A stretch of 64,000 nt of DNA from Sphingopyxis yananensis. Lineage in GTDB: Bacteria > Pseudomonadota > Alphaproteobacteria > Sphingomonadales > Sphingomonadaceae. Shown here one piece after another: positions 47,129 through 56,971 of this stretch. How positions within the stretch are numbered: the stretch's first letter is position 1; each line of letters starts with the position of its first letter. The DNA is taken from assembly GCF_020687785.1 (NCBI RefSeq), contig NZ_JAJEWI010000001.1, positions 124,001 through 188,000 on the forward strand, given 5' to 3'. The notes beneath the pieces are model-generated. The model saw nothing but the letters and a program-made list of their open reading frames with translations. It searched no databases and had not been told where the DNA came from. Both the position numbers and the translations under genes were made by a program.

Positions 47129-48175
47129 ATGCTTGAAATAACATCGCCGCTGCGCCTTCGTTTGTCCCATGATACCCTGATTTCCAACTGGCGCTGGTTG
47201 GCGGCGCAAGCGGATGGCGCGGCATGCGGCGCGGCGGTGAAGGCCAATGGCTATGGTTTGGGCGCGCGCGACGTGATGTTGCGCTTGGCTGGGGTAGGCT
47301 GTCGTCATTTCTTTGTCGCGACATGGGCAGAGGCAGCGGCGCTGTTGCCATTGCCTTATGGCTGCGAATTGTCCGTGCTGCACGGCCTTGGGCCCGATGA
47401 TATGGGACCTGCCTCCGCCATAGCCGCCCGTCCGGTGCTGGCCAGTCCAGAGCAAATCCAGCGGTGGAAGGCGATGGGGGCAGGGCGGCCCTGCGATATC
47501 ATGGTCGACACGGGGATGAACCGCCTTGGGCTGCGTGTGGAACAAGTCGCCCAAGGCGCAGCGGATGGGTTGCATATCGTCAATTGCCTCAGCCACTTAT
47601 CCTCGGCTGATGAGGATTTGGACGTCAGCGCCGCGCAATTGGCGGCGTTTCAGACCGTGACCCGCCTTGTGAAGGCCCAGCGTTACAGCTTGGCCAATAG
47701 TGCGGGTCTATGTTTGGGGACGGAGTATCAATTTGACCTGATGCGCCCCGGCATCGCGCTTTATGGCGGCATCGTTCACCCCCGCATGGCAGGTAATATT
47801 GGCCAAGTTGTGGTGCCCGAAGCCCGTATTTTGCAACTTCGCACCGTAGATGTGGGAGAAACCGTTGGCTATGGCTGCACATGGACCGCATCGCGCGAAA
47901 CCCGCGTGGCGGTGGTCAATTTGGGCTATGCGGACGGCTATTTGCGGTGTCACGGCGGCAATGGGGCTGGTATGTTGAATGGAATGCTTGTTCCGACCAT
48001 TGGCCGTGTCTCAATGGATCTGCTGGCCTTTGATGTCAGCGACGTCGGTGATGTTGCCGAGGGGGATTGGATCAGCCTGTCTTATGATCTGGCCGAGCAG
48101 GCGGAAAAAACGGGCCTGTCGCAATATGAACTGCTGACAGTGCTGGGCCAACGCTTTTTGCGCATCTGGGAATGA
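47129..48175 (+). CDS. alr: Alanine racemase
   Basis: A 348-residue PLP enzyme making D-alanine for peptidoglycan. PLP Lys38 lies in AAVKANGYGLGA; VDTGMNRLGL, LSHLSSAD, MRPGIALYGG and the second active-site segment VGYGCTWTA (catalytic Tyr) are present. Slightly shorter than the 360-residue norm. It begins 9 bp after the transporter stop with no clear ribosome site, so coupling to the upstream gene is likely. Confidence 0.92.
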   Translation: MLEITSPLRLRLSHDTLISNWRWLAAQADGAACGAAVKANGYGLGARDVMLRLAGVGCRHFFVATWAEAAALLPLPYGCELSVLHGLGPDDMGPASAIAARPVLASPEQIQRWKAMGAGRPCDIMVDTGMNRLGLRVEQVAQGAADGLHIVNCLSHLSSADEDLDVSAAQLAAFQTVTRLVKAQRYSLANSAGLCLGTEYQFDLMRPGIALYGGIVHPRMAGNIGQVVVPEARILQLRTVDVGETVGYGCTWTASRETRVAVVNLGYADGYLRCHGGNGAGMLNGMLVPTIGRVSMDLLAFDVSDVGDVAEGDWISLSYDLAEQAEKTGLSQYELLTVLGQRFLRIWE

Positions 48176-48286
48176 TCGTCTGAAATCTGCGCCTTTTGTG
48201 CGCTATGGCGGTGACAGTCATGTTGCGATGCGGCGCGCTTTGATGCTAGTGACATGCCACACACAGGAAGATGGAGCAATTGCGGC

Positions 48287-48835
48287 ATGGGTAAATCGAA
48301 GGCAAGCGCCGAAGGCGATGTCATAACGATCAAAAAATATGCCAATCGCCGCCTCTATGACACAGAGCGTAGCTGTTACATCACGCTGGACGACTTGGGT
48401 GTGATGGTGCGCGAAGGGCGCGAATTTCGCGTTGTCGAAGCCAAAACAGGCGACGATATCACCCACAATGTTCTGACCCAGATTATTATGGAGTCCGAAA
48501 CGCGGGGCGAAACCTTGTTGCCGGTGAACTTCTTGCGGCAATTGATCGGCATGTATGGCGACAATATGCAATCGATGGTTCCGCAATATTTGGAACAATC
48601 TATGCTGGCTTTTCGCAAAAACCAACAGGATGTGCGCGCCGCCTTTGACGGGGCTTTGGGTGACAATCCGTTGGCCGAGTTGACCCGCCGCAATCTGGAA
48701 ATTTTCCAACAAGCCGCAGGCGCGTTTATGCCAGGAATGATGGCGGCCATGCCCACCCGTTCCAAAGAGGATGAGATTGCGGCCTTGAAGCGTGAAATTG
48801 CGGTGTTAAAGGCCGAATTAGCACAGAAAAATTAA
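48287..48835 (+). CDS. phaR: Polyhydroxyalkanoate synthesis repressor PhaR
   Basis: A 182-residue PhaR-type regulator. The N-terminal PHB/PHA DNA-binding domain (ITIKKYANRRLYDTERSCYITL) is followed by the PHB accumulation domain (DITHNVLTQIIMESE, LLPVNFLRQLIGMYGDNMQ) and a C-terminal coiled coil (EDEIAALKREIAVLKAELA). PhaR binds polymer granules and represses phasin genes. ATG 48287 follows GGAG. No pha synthesis gene is in the window. Confidence 0.92.
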   Translation: MGKSKASAEGDVITIKKYANRRLYDTERSCYITLDDLGVMVREGREFRVVEAKTGDDITHNVLTQIIMESETRGETLLPVNFLRQLIGMYGDNMQSMVPQYLEQSMLAFRKNQQDVRAAFDGALGDNPLAELTRRNLEIFQQAAGAFMPGMMAAMPTRSKEDEIAALKREIAVLKAELAQKN

Positions 48836-48873
48836 ATGGGGGCATTCCCCAATTTACAGAAATCGGATCATTT

Positions 48874-50409
48874 ATGGTTAAACATGCGCTGAGCGTGACG
48901 CGGCAGGCCGACTTTGCCGCTTGGTATCAAGAGGTGATTGCCGAAGCCGATATGGCAGAGGAATCGGGTGTACGCGGCTGCATGGTCATCAAGCCTTGGG
49001 GCTATGGCATTTGGGAACGTATCCAGACCATCATGGATGCGGACATTAAAAATGCTGGCGTGCAAAATTGCTATTTCCCTTTATTCATTCCGCTGTCCTT
49101 CTTTTCGAAAGAGGCGGACCATGTTGATGGTTTCGCCAAGGAAATGGCGGTTGTTACGCACCACCGCCTGATTGCGGACGGCAAGGGCGGCTTGACGCCA
49201 GACCCCGAAGCCAAGCTGGAAGAGCCGCTGATCGTTCGCCCGACATCGGAAACGGTGATCGGCGCTGCTATGAGCCGCTGGGTCCAAAGCTGGCGCGATT
49301 TGCCGTTGAAGGTCAACCAATGGGCGAATGTCGTGCGCTGGGAAATGCGCACCCGTATGTTCCTGCGTACCAGCGAATTTTTGTGGCAAGAAGGCCATAC
49401 CGCCCACGCTACCCGCGAATGCGCGATGGACGAAACTTTGCGCGCTTTGGAAATGTATCGCAATTTTGCCGAAGGCGCGCTGGCGATGCCCGTGGTGGCG
49501 GGCGAAAAGCCGGAACATGAACGCTTCCCCGGCGCGGTCGCGACCTATAGCATCGAAGCGATGATGCAGGACGGCAAAGCCTTGCAAGCGGGCACATCCC
49601 ACTATTTGGGCACCGGCTTTGCCGAGGCGGCGGGCATTCGCTATCAGGACAAGGATGGCGGCCATACGCTGTGCCACACCACCAGTTGGGGTGTGTCGAC
49701 ACGCATGATTGGCGGCGTGATCATGACGCATGGCGATGATGACGGCTTGCGCTGTCCGCCCCGCATCGCGCCCCACCAAATCGTCATTGTGCCCATGCTG
49801 CGCGACAATGACGAAGATCAGGCGGTGATCGATTATTGCCGCGATTTGGAACAAAAGCTGAAGGGCTTGGACGCTTTCCGTGAACCCGTTCGCGTGTTGT
49901 TCGATGCTTCGCCCGTCAAGGCCCAAACCAAGCGTTGGGGCTGGGTCAAAAAGGGTGCGCCGATTATCTTGGAAATCGGCCCGCGCGACGTGGCCAATGG
50001 CAAGGTAGCGATGATCCGCCGCGACAATTTGTACAAAGATGATGGCAAGTTGAACACGGCGTTTCTGGAAAAGGACGCATTTTTAGCCGATGTGGTTGCC
50101 AATTTGGTCGATATTCAAACGAACCTGTTTGAACAAGCCCAAACACGTATGCAGGCCAATATCCGCCGCGACGTGACGGACATGGCGGGCCTCGCCGCGC
50201 ATTTCGCCGACAGCAATAAAAATGCGGGCTGGGTCGAAGTGCAATGGTCGCGTCCAACCGCCGATGATTTGGAACGGATCGTTGAGCAGTTGAAAGCGTT
50301 GAAGCTGACGATGCGCAACAGCCCGATGGATGCGGCCCCCGTGGACGGAGCCTGTTTCTTTACGGGCGGCGCGGCGGTCGAACGCGTGCTGATTGGACGG
50401 ACATATTAA
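48874..50409 (+). CDS. proS: Prolyl-tRNA synthetase, archaeal/eukaryal type
   Basis: A 511-residue class IIa synthetase. Motif 2 (VVRWEMRTRMFLRTSEFLWQEGHTAH) and motif 3 (GGVIMTHGDDDGLRCPPRIAP) are clear; there is an anticodon-binding domain (PHQIVIVPML onward) and a C-terminal domain ending in GRTY. The C-terminal ending and lack of the inserted editing domain mark the archaeal/eukaryal-like ProRS, in contrast to the about 440-residue form typical of many alphaproteobacteria. rnr follows directly. Confidence 0.93.
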   Translation: MVKHALSVTRQADFAAWYQEVIAEADMAEESGVRGCMVIKPWGYGIWERIQTIMDADIKNAGVQNCYFPLFIPLSFFSKEADHVDGFAKEMAVVTHHRLIADGKGGLTPDPEAKLEEPLIVRPTSETVIGAAMSRWVQSWRDLPLKVNQWANVVRWEMRTRMFLRTSEFLWQEGHTAHATRECAMDETLRALEMYRNFAEGALAMPVVAGEKPEHERFPGAVATYSIEAMMQDGKALQAGTSHYLGTGFAEAAGIRYQDKDGGHTLCHTTSWGVSTRMIGGVIMTHGDDDGLRCPPRIAPHQIVIVPMLRDNDEDQAVIDYCRDLEQKLKGLDAFREPVRVLFDASPVKAQTKRWGWVKKGAPIILEIGPRDVANGKVAMIRRDNLYKDDGKLNTAFLEKDAFLADVVANLVDIQTNLFEQAQTRMQANIRRDVTDMAGLAAHFADSNKNAGWVEVQWSRPTADDLERIVEQLKALKLTMRNSPMDAAPVDGACFFTGGAAVERVLIGRTY

Positions 50410-50410
50410 T

Positions 50411-52774
50411 TTGGCAAAGAGCCCCAAGAAACCGAAACCTGCTGGCCAAAAAGCTGCTGGCCAAAAACCCGCAGGACTGCCGACGTCTGAGCAAATCCTG
50501 AAATATATTGAGGAAAGTTCGGCTGCGGTCGGCAAGCGAGAAATCGCCAAATATTTCGGCCTGCATGGGGCGGAGAAAATCGCGTTAAAGGCGCTGCTGA
50601 AGGACATGACCGACGAGGGTCTGATCGACGCAGCGCCTGGCCGTGCGTTTCACAAACATGGCGGCCTGCCGCGGGTGACCGTGCTGCGCATTGCTGCGAT
50701 CGAAGGCGACGCATTGTGGGCGGTGCCAGACCGCTGGGAAAGCCCTAATCCGCCGCCGCGTGTGCGGGTGATGGAAAAAGGCAAACGCAGCGCCTTGGGC
50801 GTAGGCGACCGGATTTTGGCCCGTACCGAGGAACGGGGCAAGGGCCATATCGCCCATCCGATGAAGCGGTTGCAGGCGGGCGGCGAAACCATCGTCGGCG
50901 TTCTGGTCAGCGACACCGGACCCAATGGCAAGCCCATGAACTGGCTGCGCCCCGCTGACAAACGCGCCCGTTTTGACCACCCGATTTCTGATATGGGCGA
51001 TGCCCAAATTGGCGATTTGGTGCGGGCAGAATTGTCGGGCCGTGGCAGCAACATCAAGGCCAAGGTGCTGGATGTGCTGGGCGACCCCTTCGCGCCGCGT
51101 TCGCTCAGCATGATTGCCATCGCAAAGCATGAAATTCCGCATATCTTCAGCAATGACGTGATTGCCGAGGCGGAAAAGGCCAGCCAACTACCGCTGACCA
51201 CCGATGGCCGCGAAGATTTGCGCCATTTGCCGATTTTGGCGATCGACCCCGCTGATGCACGCGACCATGACGATGCCGTTTGGGCCGAGCCGGATGATGA
51301 CGCGGGCAATGCGGGCGGCTGGAAGGCCATTGTGGCGATTGCCGACGTTAGCTATTATGTGCGCAGCGACGGTGCGCTGGACCGCGAAGCACGGCGGCGC
51401 GGCAACAGCGTCTATTTCCCCGACCAAGTCGTACCCATGTTGCCCCATATTTTGTCGTCGGGCTTCTGTTCTTTGAAACAGGGCGAAGATCGCGCCGCGA
51501 TGGCGTGCCATTTGGTCATCGACAAACATGGCAAGGTGACGTCTTGGCGCTTTACCCGCGCCTTGGTGAAATTGCGCGCCAATATTGCCTATGAACGGGC
51601 GCAGGCGGCCTATGATGCGGACCAAGCCGATGATGGGTGGGACGCGGATGTTCTGCCGACTTTAAAGGATTTGTGGGGTTGCTGGCTGGCACTGGCCAAA
51701 GCCCGCGATGCCCGTAAGCCGCTGAATTTGGACTTGCCCGAACGACAGGTCATACTGGACGAGGCGGGCAATATCGCGGAAATCCGCGTGCGCGAACGGT
51801 TGGATGCGCACCGTTTGATCGAAGATTATATGATCGCGGCCAATGTCGCGGCGGCCAAAGCGTTGGAGGCCAAAAAGGCCCCCGTCATGTACCGCGTCCA
51901 TGAAGTGCCCAGCCGTGAAAAGCTGCTTAGTCTGAAGGATTACCTGGAAACCTTCAGCCAAAGTTTCGCGCTGGGACAGGTGATTACGCCCGCCACCTTT
52001 AACCATATTATCGACGCCTTTCAGGGCCAAGACAATGCCCAAGAGGTTATGGAAGCGATCCTGCGTACCCAAACACAGGCCTATTATGGGCCAGTGAACG
52101 CAGGGCATTTTGGTTTGTCATTGGGCAGCTATGGGCATTTCACATCGCCCATTCGCCGCTATGCCGACTTGATCGTGCATCGCAGCTTGGTTGATGCCTA
52201 TCATCTGGACGTACCGCACAAGCCCAAGGGCTTGCCTGAGCGCACCGGATTGGGCGAACAAGACCGCAAGGGCTTGGCCCATATCGGTGAGGTGATCAGC
52301 CGCTTGGAACGCCGCGCCATGGACGCAGAGCGTGAAACCATTGACCGCTATGTGGCGGCATGGCTGGCCACCAAAGTGGGTGAAATCGTCGCTGCGCGGA
52401 TAACCGGCGTTCAGAATTTCGGCTTTTTCGCGACGGTTGACGGCTTGGGCGGCGACGGTTTGGTGCCGGTGTCCACGCTGGGGCGCGAACGTTTCCATTA
52501 TGACGAAGCCGCCCGCACGTTGGACAGCGAATTGGGCCGCGTCAGCTATTGGGTGGGGCAGCGGCTGGACCTGCGGTTGGTGGAAGCCAATCCGATCAGC
52601 GGCGGTTTGCGCTTTGAATTGCCCGATGCCCCCGAAGCGGGCCAACCTCAACGCCGCGGCCCGCGCCGCGACATCCGCCGCGATGGTGGGGGTCGAAAGG
52701 ATGGCAAGGGGAAGCATTTGGTGGGGCCACGTGGCCGACCCAAAAATATCCGCCACCAAGGGCGCAAGCGTTAA
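50411..52774 (+). CDS. rnr: Ribonuclease R
   Basis: A 787-residue RNB-family 3'-exonuclease that degrades structured RNA. Domain order: a basic start, a winged-helix-like region (LPTSEQILKYIEESSAAVGKREIAKYF), cold-shock domains, the RNB catalytic core with LAIDPADARDHDDAVWAE (metal Asp residues), YGHFTSPIRRYADLIVHR, then an S1 domain (GEIVAARITGVQNFGFFATV) and a basic tail. TTG 50411 is chosen over TTG 50393, which would overlap proS. A long hairpin follows. Confidence 0.94.
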   Translation: MAKSPKKPKPAGQKAAGQKPAGLPTSEQILKYIEESSAAVGKREIAKYFGLHGAEKIALKALLKDMTDEGLIDAAPGRAFHKHGGLPRVTVLRIAAIEGDALWAVPDRWESPNPPPRVRVMEKGKRSALGVGDRILARTEERGKGHIAHPMKRLQAGGETIVGVLVSDTGPNGKPMNWLRPADKRARFDHPISDMGDAQIGDLVRAELSGRGSNIKAKVLDVLGDPFAPRSLSMIAIAKHEIPHIFSNDVIAEAEKASQLPLTTDGREDLRHLPILAIDPADARDHDDAVWAEPDDDAGNAGGWKAIVAIADVSYYVRSDGALDREARRRGNSVYFPDQVVPMLPHILSSGFCSLKQGEDRAAMACHLVIDKHGKVTSWRFTRALVKLRANIAYERAQAAYDADQADDGWDADVLPTLKDLWGCWLALAKARDARKPLNLDLPERQVILDEAGNIAEIRVRERLDAHRLIEDYMIAANVAAAKALEAKKAPVMYRVHEVPSREKLLSLKDYLETFSQSFALGQVITPATFNHIIDAFQGQDNAQEVMEAILRTQTQAYYGPVNAGHFGLSLGSYGHFTSPIRRYADLIVHRSLVDAYHLDVPHKPKGLPERTGLGEQDRKGLAHIGEVISRLERRAMDAERETIDRYVAAWLATKVGEIVAARITGVQNFGFFATVDGLGGDGLVPVSTLGRERFHYDEAARTLDSELGRVSYWVGQRLDLRLVEANPISGGLRFELPDAPEAGQPQRRGPRRDIRRDGGGRKDGKGKHLVGPRGRPKNIRHQGRKR

Positions 52775-52785
52775 ATCCATGTTCG

Positions 52786-52823
52786 GGGTTGCGGTTGGGC
52801 GTGGCGATGCCCTTCCGCAACCC
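52786..52823. terminator. Hairpin between convergent rnr and usp
   Basis: GGGTTGCGG (52786-52794) pairs perfectly with CCGCAACCC (52815-52823). A symmetric TT/TT internal loop and an inner GGGC/GCCC stem extend it. Only short T stretches follow, but its place between convergent genes supports a terminator role. Confidence 0.6.
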
Positions 52824-52841
52824 GTTCCTGCCTTCCGCGCA

Positions 52842-53297
52842 TCAGCTTAGCGCATCAAGGCGTTCGATATCGATACCGCCGGGAATGACCATGACGGGGC
52901 AGGGCAGATTGCCCGCGTCCAGTCCGGTGAAATGCGCGACCAATGGCCCCGGCGCGCCCGATGGCGCGGTGCCCAGAACAAGCGCCGCGACTTCTTCGTT
53001 GGACGCGATAACGCTGCGGACCACTTCGGCGGGTTTTCCCGACTTGATCAAAATTTGGGGGTTCACATCGCCTTCTTTGCTGGCTTCGGCGACCGAGGCC
53101 GATACCAAGGCTTCGATATGTTCGCGTGCCTCGGCCTCCATTGTGGCTTGGGCGCCGCCAAAGGCGATAAAATCTTGCGGTTCGATAATGCCCAGCAACA
53201 TCAGGCCGCCTGATGTCCGTGCCGCACGCCGAGCCGCAAATCTGAGGGCCAGAGAGCTTTCAGGACTTTCGTCAACGACGACCAAATATGTCCGCAC
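52842..53297 (-). CDS. Universal stress protein (UspA family)
   Basis: A 151-residue single Usp domain: TYLVVVDESPESSLALRFAA start, VAALVLGTAPSGAPG, and the C-terminal LPCPVMVIPGG. The usual ATP-binding G-2x-G-9x-G(S/T) run is poorly conserved, so nucleotide binding is uncertain. GTG 53297 is preferred because GGGGG lies 9 bp upstream; TTG 53306 would abut it. Divergent from the pyruvate dehydrogenase E2 gene. Confidence 0.8.
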   Translation of the reverse strand: MRTYLVVVDESPESSLALRFAARRAARTSGGLMLLGIIEPQDFIAFGGAQATMEAEAREHIEALVSASVAEASKEGDVNPQILIKSGKPAEVVRSVIASNEEVAALVLGTAPSGAPGPLVAHFTGLDAGNLPCPVMVIPGGIDIERLDALS

Positions 53298-53461
53298 GGC
53301 AATCAACCCCCATAGAATAGCACTTCTTAGCGATAAATTGCGGCAGGAACGTCAGAAAGGCAAGTTCATCTGATGGACGCGGGCCAATTAGCTGCTAAGA
53401 ATAAGCAAAATGCCCTAGCGGCATAATCCCCAGGTTGATTGATAAGGACCAAAAGAAAAAT

Positions 53462-54745
53462 ATGGCCATCGAACTCAAAATGCCCGCTCTCTCCCCGACC
53501 ATGGAAGAGGGCACCTTGGCAAAATGGCTCGTGAAAGAGGGCGACACGGTTCAGTCCGGCGACCTGTTGGCAGAGATTGAGACGGACAAAGCGACGATGG
53601 AGTTTGAAGCGGTGGATGAAGGTGTCATTGCAAAAATTCTCGTTGCCGAAGGGACGGACGGCGTCAAAGTGGGCACCGTGATCGCGATGATCGCCAGCGA
53701 AGATGAGGATGCTGACGCTGTCAAGGCACCCGCCGCCAAGGCTCAGCAAGCCCCCGCAAAGGAAAGCGCCAGCGCCGCCGCTGCTGCGCCCGCTGCCGCC
53801 GCTTCGACTCCGGCAGCCACAGCAGCGCCGGTCAGCGCGGATGGTGAACGAATTAAAATCAGCCCCTTGGCGCGCCGCTTGGCCGCAGAGCAGGGCCTTG
53901 ACGTGTCCAAATTGACGGGAACCGGACCTGGTGGCCGTATCGTTAAGGCCGACTTGGCTGGCGCTGCATCGGCTGCGGTCGCTGCGCCGCAAGTCGCTGC
54001 CACCCCCGCAACCAATGCGGCACCCGCTGCTGCGGCGACGCCGTTCCAGACGGACATTCCGCATAGCGCCGAAAAGCTCAGCAATATGCGCAAGACGATT
54101 GCGCGCCGCTTGACCGAAGCCAAGCAAAGCATTCCGCATATTTACCTGACGGTCGATATTCAGCTAGATAAGCTGCTGAAACTGCGTGGTGATTTGAACA
54201 AGGCGTTGGAGCCCCAAGGCGTTAAATTGTCGGTCAATGATCTGTTGATCAAGGCGCTGGCCAAGGCATTGGTGCAAGTGCCTAACTGCAACGTCAGCTT
54301 TGCGGGCGACCAGTTAATCCGTTACGCGCGTGCCGATATCAGCGTGGCTGTGTCCATTCCAGGCGGATTGATCACGCCAATTGTTGCGGATGCGGGTAAT
54401 AAGTCGATCAGCGCGATTGCGACGGAAATCAAGGAATTGGCAGCGCGTGCCAAGGACGGCAAATTGCAACCCCATGAATATCAGGGCGGAACGGCCAGCC
54501 TGAGCAACATGGGCATGTTCGGTATCACGCAATTTGACGCGGTGATTAACCCACCGCAGGCGATGATCATGGCCATTGGTGCGGGCGCGCAGCGTCCATG
54601 GATTGTCGACGGAGCCTTGGGCATTGCAACGGTGATGTCGGCAACTGGCAGCTTTGATCACCGCGCCATCGACGGCGCAGACGGTGCGCAGTTGATGCAG
54701 GCGTTCAAAAATATCATCGAAAACCCCTTGGGACTGGTGGCATAA
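53462..54745 (+). CDS. pdhC: Pyruvate dehydrogenase E2 (dihydrolipoyl acetyltransferase)
   Basis: A 427-residue E2 with one lipoyl domain (Lys43 in [10 protein letters not shown]), an Ala/Pro-rich swinging linker, a subunit-binding domain ([21 protein letters not shown]), a second linker, and a catalytic domain ending in [14 protein letters not shown] (His400, Asp404). The [15 protein letters not shown] start is diagnostic for the pyruvate rather than the branched-chain complex. E1 genes are not here; lpdA follows by 1 bp. Confidence 0.94.
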   Translation: MAIELKMPALSPTMEEGTLAKWLVKEGDTVQSGDLLAEIETDKATMEFEAVDEGVIAKILVAEGTDGVKVGTVIAMIASEDEDADAVKAPAAKAQQAPAKESASAAAAAPAAAASTPAATAAPVSADGERIKISPLARRLAAEQGLDVSKLTGTGPGGRIVKADLAGAASAAVAAPQVAATPATNAAPAAAATPFQTDIPHSAEKLSNMRKTIARRLTEAKQSIPHIYLTVDIQLDKLLKLRGDLNKALEPQGVKLSVNDLLIKALAKALVQVPNCNVSFAGDQLIRYARADISVAVSIPGGLITPIVADAGNKSISAIATEIKELAARAKDGKLQPHEYQGGTASLSNMGMFGITQFDAVINPPQAMIMAIGAGAQRPWIVDGALGIATVMSATGSFDHRAIDGADGAQLMQAFKNIIENPLGLVA

Positions 54746-54746
54746 C

Positions 54747-56162
54747 ATGGCCGACACCAACTATGACGTCATTGTGCTGGGCAGCGGTCCTGGCGGTTAT
54801 GTCGCCGCGATCCGCAGCGCGCAATTAGGCCTGAAAACGGCGATTGTGGAACGCGAAAATTTGGGTGGCATCTGCCTGAATTGGGGCTGTATTCCAACCA
54901 AAGCTTTGCTGCGTTCGGCGGAAATCTTTCACTATATGCAACATGCCAAAGATTATGGCTTGGCAGCACAAAATATCACGGCGGACTTGGACGCCGTGGT
55001 AAAGCGCTCACGCGGCGTGGCGAAACAGCTGAATCAGGGCGTAACCCACCTGATGAAAAAGAATAAAATCACCGTACATATGGGTGATGGCAAGCTGGTC
55101 GCTGCGGGCAAGCTGGAAGTGACGGGCGAGAAAGGCGTGGAAACGCTGACCGCCAAGCACATCATCGTCGCAACGGGTGCACGGGCACGGGATTTGCCCT
55201 TTGCGCCTGCAGATGGCAAGCGCATCTGGACCTACCGCCATGCCATGACGCCCAGCGAAATGCCCAAGAAGTTGCTGGTGATTGGTTCCGGCGCGATCGG
55301 CATCGAATTTGCCAGCTTCTATAATGACATGGGCGCAGACGTGACCGTCGTGGAAATGTTGGACCGCGTCGTTCCGGTCGAAGATGCGGACATTTCGACC
55401 TTCCTTGAAAAAGCCTTGAAAAAACAAGGCATGAAGATCTTGACCGGAGCAGGGGTCGAGGAATTAAAAGCCAGTGCCAATGGCGTGTCGGCCAAAATCA
55501 AGACCAAGGACGGCAAGGTTGAAGCATCGGAATTCACCCATGCCATCGTCGCCATTGGCATCGTGCCCAACACCGAAAATATCGGTTTGGAAACCCTGAA
55601 GGTCGAAACCACCAAGGGGCATATTAACACCGACCCTTATTGCCGGACCAATGTAAAGGGTCTGTGGGCGATTGGTGATGTGACCGCGCCGCCATGGTTG
55701 GCGCATAAAGCCAGCCATGAAGGTGTGATTGCCGCCGAAGCCATTGCCAAGGAATTGGGCCATAAGGATGCGCATCCGCACCCGATGGACGCCCAAAATA
55801 TTCCGGGCTGCACCTATTGCCACCCACAAATTGCCTCGGTCGGCTTGACGGAAGCCAAAGCCAAGGAAGCGGGTCATGAGGTTCGCGTTGGCAATTTCCC
55901 CTTCATCGGCAATGGCAAGGCCATCGCGCTGGGTGAAGCCGAAGGCTTTATCAAAACCGTGTTCGACGCAAAAAGCGGCGAATTGCTGGGCGCGCATATG
56001 GTCGGCGCCGAAGTCACGGAAATGATCCAAGGCTTTACCATCGGCAAAACCGCCGAGTTGGTGGAAGAAGATTTCATGCACACCGTCTTCGCCCATCCGA
56101 CGATGAGCGAGGCCATTCATGAAAGCGTGCTGAGCGCCTATGGACGGGCTCTGCACATCTAA
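54747..56162 (+). CDS. lpdA: Dihydrolipoyl dehydrogenase (E3)
   Basis: A 471-residue FAD disulfide oxidoreductase that reoxidises lipoate. FAD site VLGSGPGGYVAAIRSAQLGL, redox pair Cys43/Cys48 in GGICLNWGCIP, NAD site VIGSGAIGIEFASFYNDMG, GLWAIGDVTAPPWLAHKAS, and the catalytic His/Glu in FAHPTMSEAIHES. It lies beside pdhC and is the only E3 in the window, so it may also serve the bkd complex at 9.8-13.4 kb. Confidence 0.95.
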   Translation: MADTNYDVIVLGSGPGGYVAAIRSAQLGLKTAIVERENLGGICLNWGCIPTKALLRSAEIFHYMQHAKDYGLAAQNITADLDAVVKRSRGVAKQLNQGVTHLMKKNKITVHMGDGKLVAAGKLEVTGEKGVETLTAKHIIVATGARARDLPFAPADGKRIWTYRHAMTPSEMPKKLLVIGSGAIGIEFASFYNDMGADVTVVEMLDRVVPVEDADISTFLEKALKKQGMKILTGAGVEELKASANGVSAKIKTKDGKVEASEFTHAIVAIGIVPNTENIGLETLKVETTKGHINTDPYCRTNVKGLWAIGDVTAPPWLAHKASHEGVIAAEAIAKELGHKDAHPHPMDAQNIPGCTYCHPQIASVGLTEAKAKEAGHEVRVGNFPFIGNGKAIALGEAEGFIKTVFDAKSGELLGAHMVGAEVTEMIQGFTIGKTAELVEEDFMHTVFAHPTMSEAIHESVLSAYGRALHI

Positions 56163-56196
56163 GGTCCATCCCGACCGTTGAAATATAGCGAAATTC

Positions 56197-56250
56197 GGCC
56201 CCACATGATATGCTTTGCCCAGCGAACATATCATGTGGGGCCATTTCATT
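56197..56250 (+). terminator. 16-bp perfect palindromic hairpin after lpdA
   Basis: GGCCCCACATGATATG (56197-56212) pairs perfectly with CATATCATGTGGGGCC (56227-56242) around a 14-nt loop, then ATTTCATT. It begins 34 bp after the lpdA stop. The U-run is weak, but stem strength favours termination or mRNA 3' protection. Confidence 0.7.
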
Positions 56251-56253
56251 GGC

Positions 56254-56287
56254 GGCCAAGCAGCATAGCAGGCCAAGCAGCATAGCA
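56254..56287 (+). repeat. 17-bp perfect tandem duplication
   Basis: A 17-bp unit (GGCCAAGCAGCATAGCA) occurs twice head to tail, 56254-56270 and 56271-56287, and runs straight into the GGAGAGGG ribosome site of the PAP2 gene. Confidence 0.95.
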
Positions 56288-56297
56288 GGAGAGGGTG

Positions 56298-56960
56298 ATG
56301 ACCAGCATGAAAATGGAACCGCCCCCCAGCCTTGGTACAGCCCATTATGGCCACCAACACATTGCGCTGATCATGGCTTTATTGCTGTTTGCGCCAATTT
56401 TCGGCTGGTTGATTTCGCGCGGATTGGGCGGCCAGATGGACTGGCTCGTTTCCCAATTGCTGAGTTTGCATGGTGATGCGGCCCATGGCGCATGGGCCAA
56501 ATTGTTGATAGCGGTGACATGGTTGGGGCATTTTGGGCCGCGCACCGCGATGGCGTTGATCTTGGCTTATTATGTCTATCGGATACGCGGCGCTGTCGGC
56601 GCGGCGGTGCTGCTTGGCTGTTTCTTTGCGGCCAGCGGATATAGTTCGTTGCTCAAGGCCATTTTTGATCGCGAACGCCCGGATATTATTGTTCATTTGG
56701 ATCATGTCAGCAGCGCATCTTACCCCAGCGGCCATGCCGCAGGGGCGATGGTAATCATGGTTATGTTGGCGACGATCGTGCCGCCGCGATTTCGCAGCCT
56801 TGCATGGGTGATTGCGTTGCTGTGGGTCGGATTGATGTCGATTTCTCGGCTGGCGCTGGGCGTTCATTGGCTGACCGATATTATCGGTGGGCTGGCCATT
56901 GGCCTTGGCTTTGCGTTGCTGGCCCGCCCCTTCATTCAATGGCGGGCCAGAACGGCCTAA
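56298..56960 (+). CDS. PAP2-family phosphatase
   Basis: A 220-residue membrane phosphatase with about six helices. The three-part acid phosphatase signature is complete: KAIFDRERPD, YPSGHAAG with the catalytic His, and SRLALGVHWLTDIIGG with the nucleophile His. Substrates in the family include phosphatidate, phosphatidylglycerophosphate and undecaprenyl pyrophosphate. ATG 56298 follows GGAGAGGG. Convergent with the tyrosine-type phosphatase gene, 11 bp apart. Confidence 0.88.
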   Translation: MTSMKMEPPPSLGTAHYGHQHIALIMALLLFAPIFGWLISRGLGGQMDWLVSQLLSLHGDAAHGAWAKLLIAVTWLGHFGPRTAMALILAYYVYRIRGAVGAAVLLGCFFAASGYSSLLKAIFDRERPDIIVHLDHVSSASYPSGHAAGAMVIMVMLATIVPPRFRSLAWVIALLWVGLMSISRLALGVHWLTDIIGGLAIGLGFALLARPFIQWRARTA

Positions 56961-56971
56961 GACGGCAAAAC

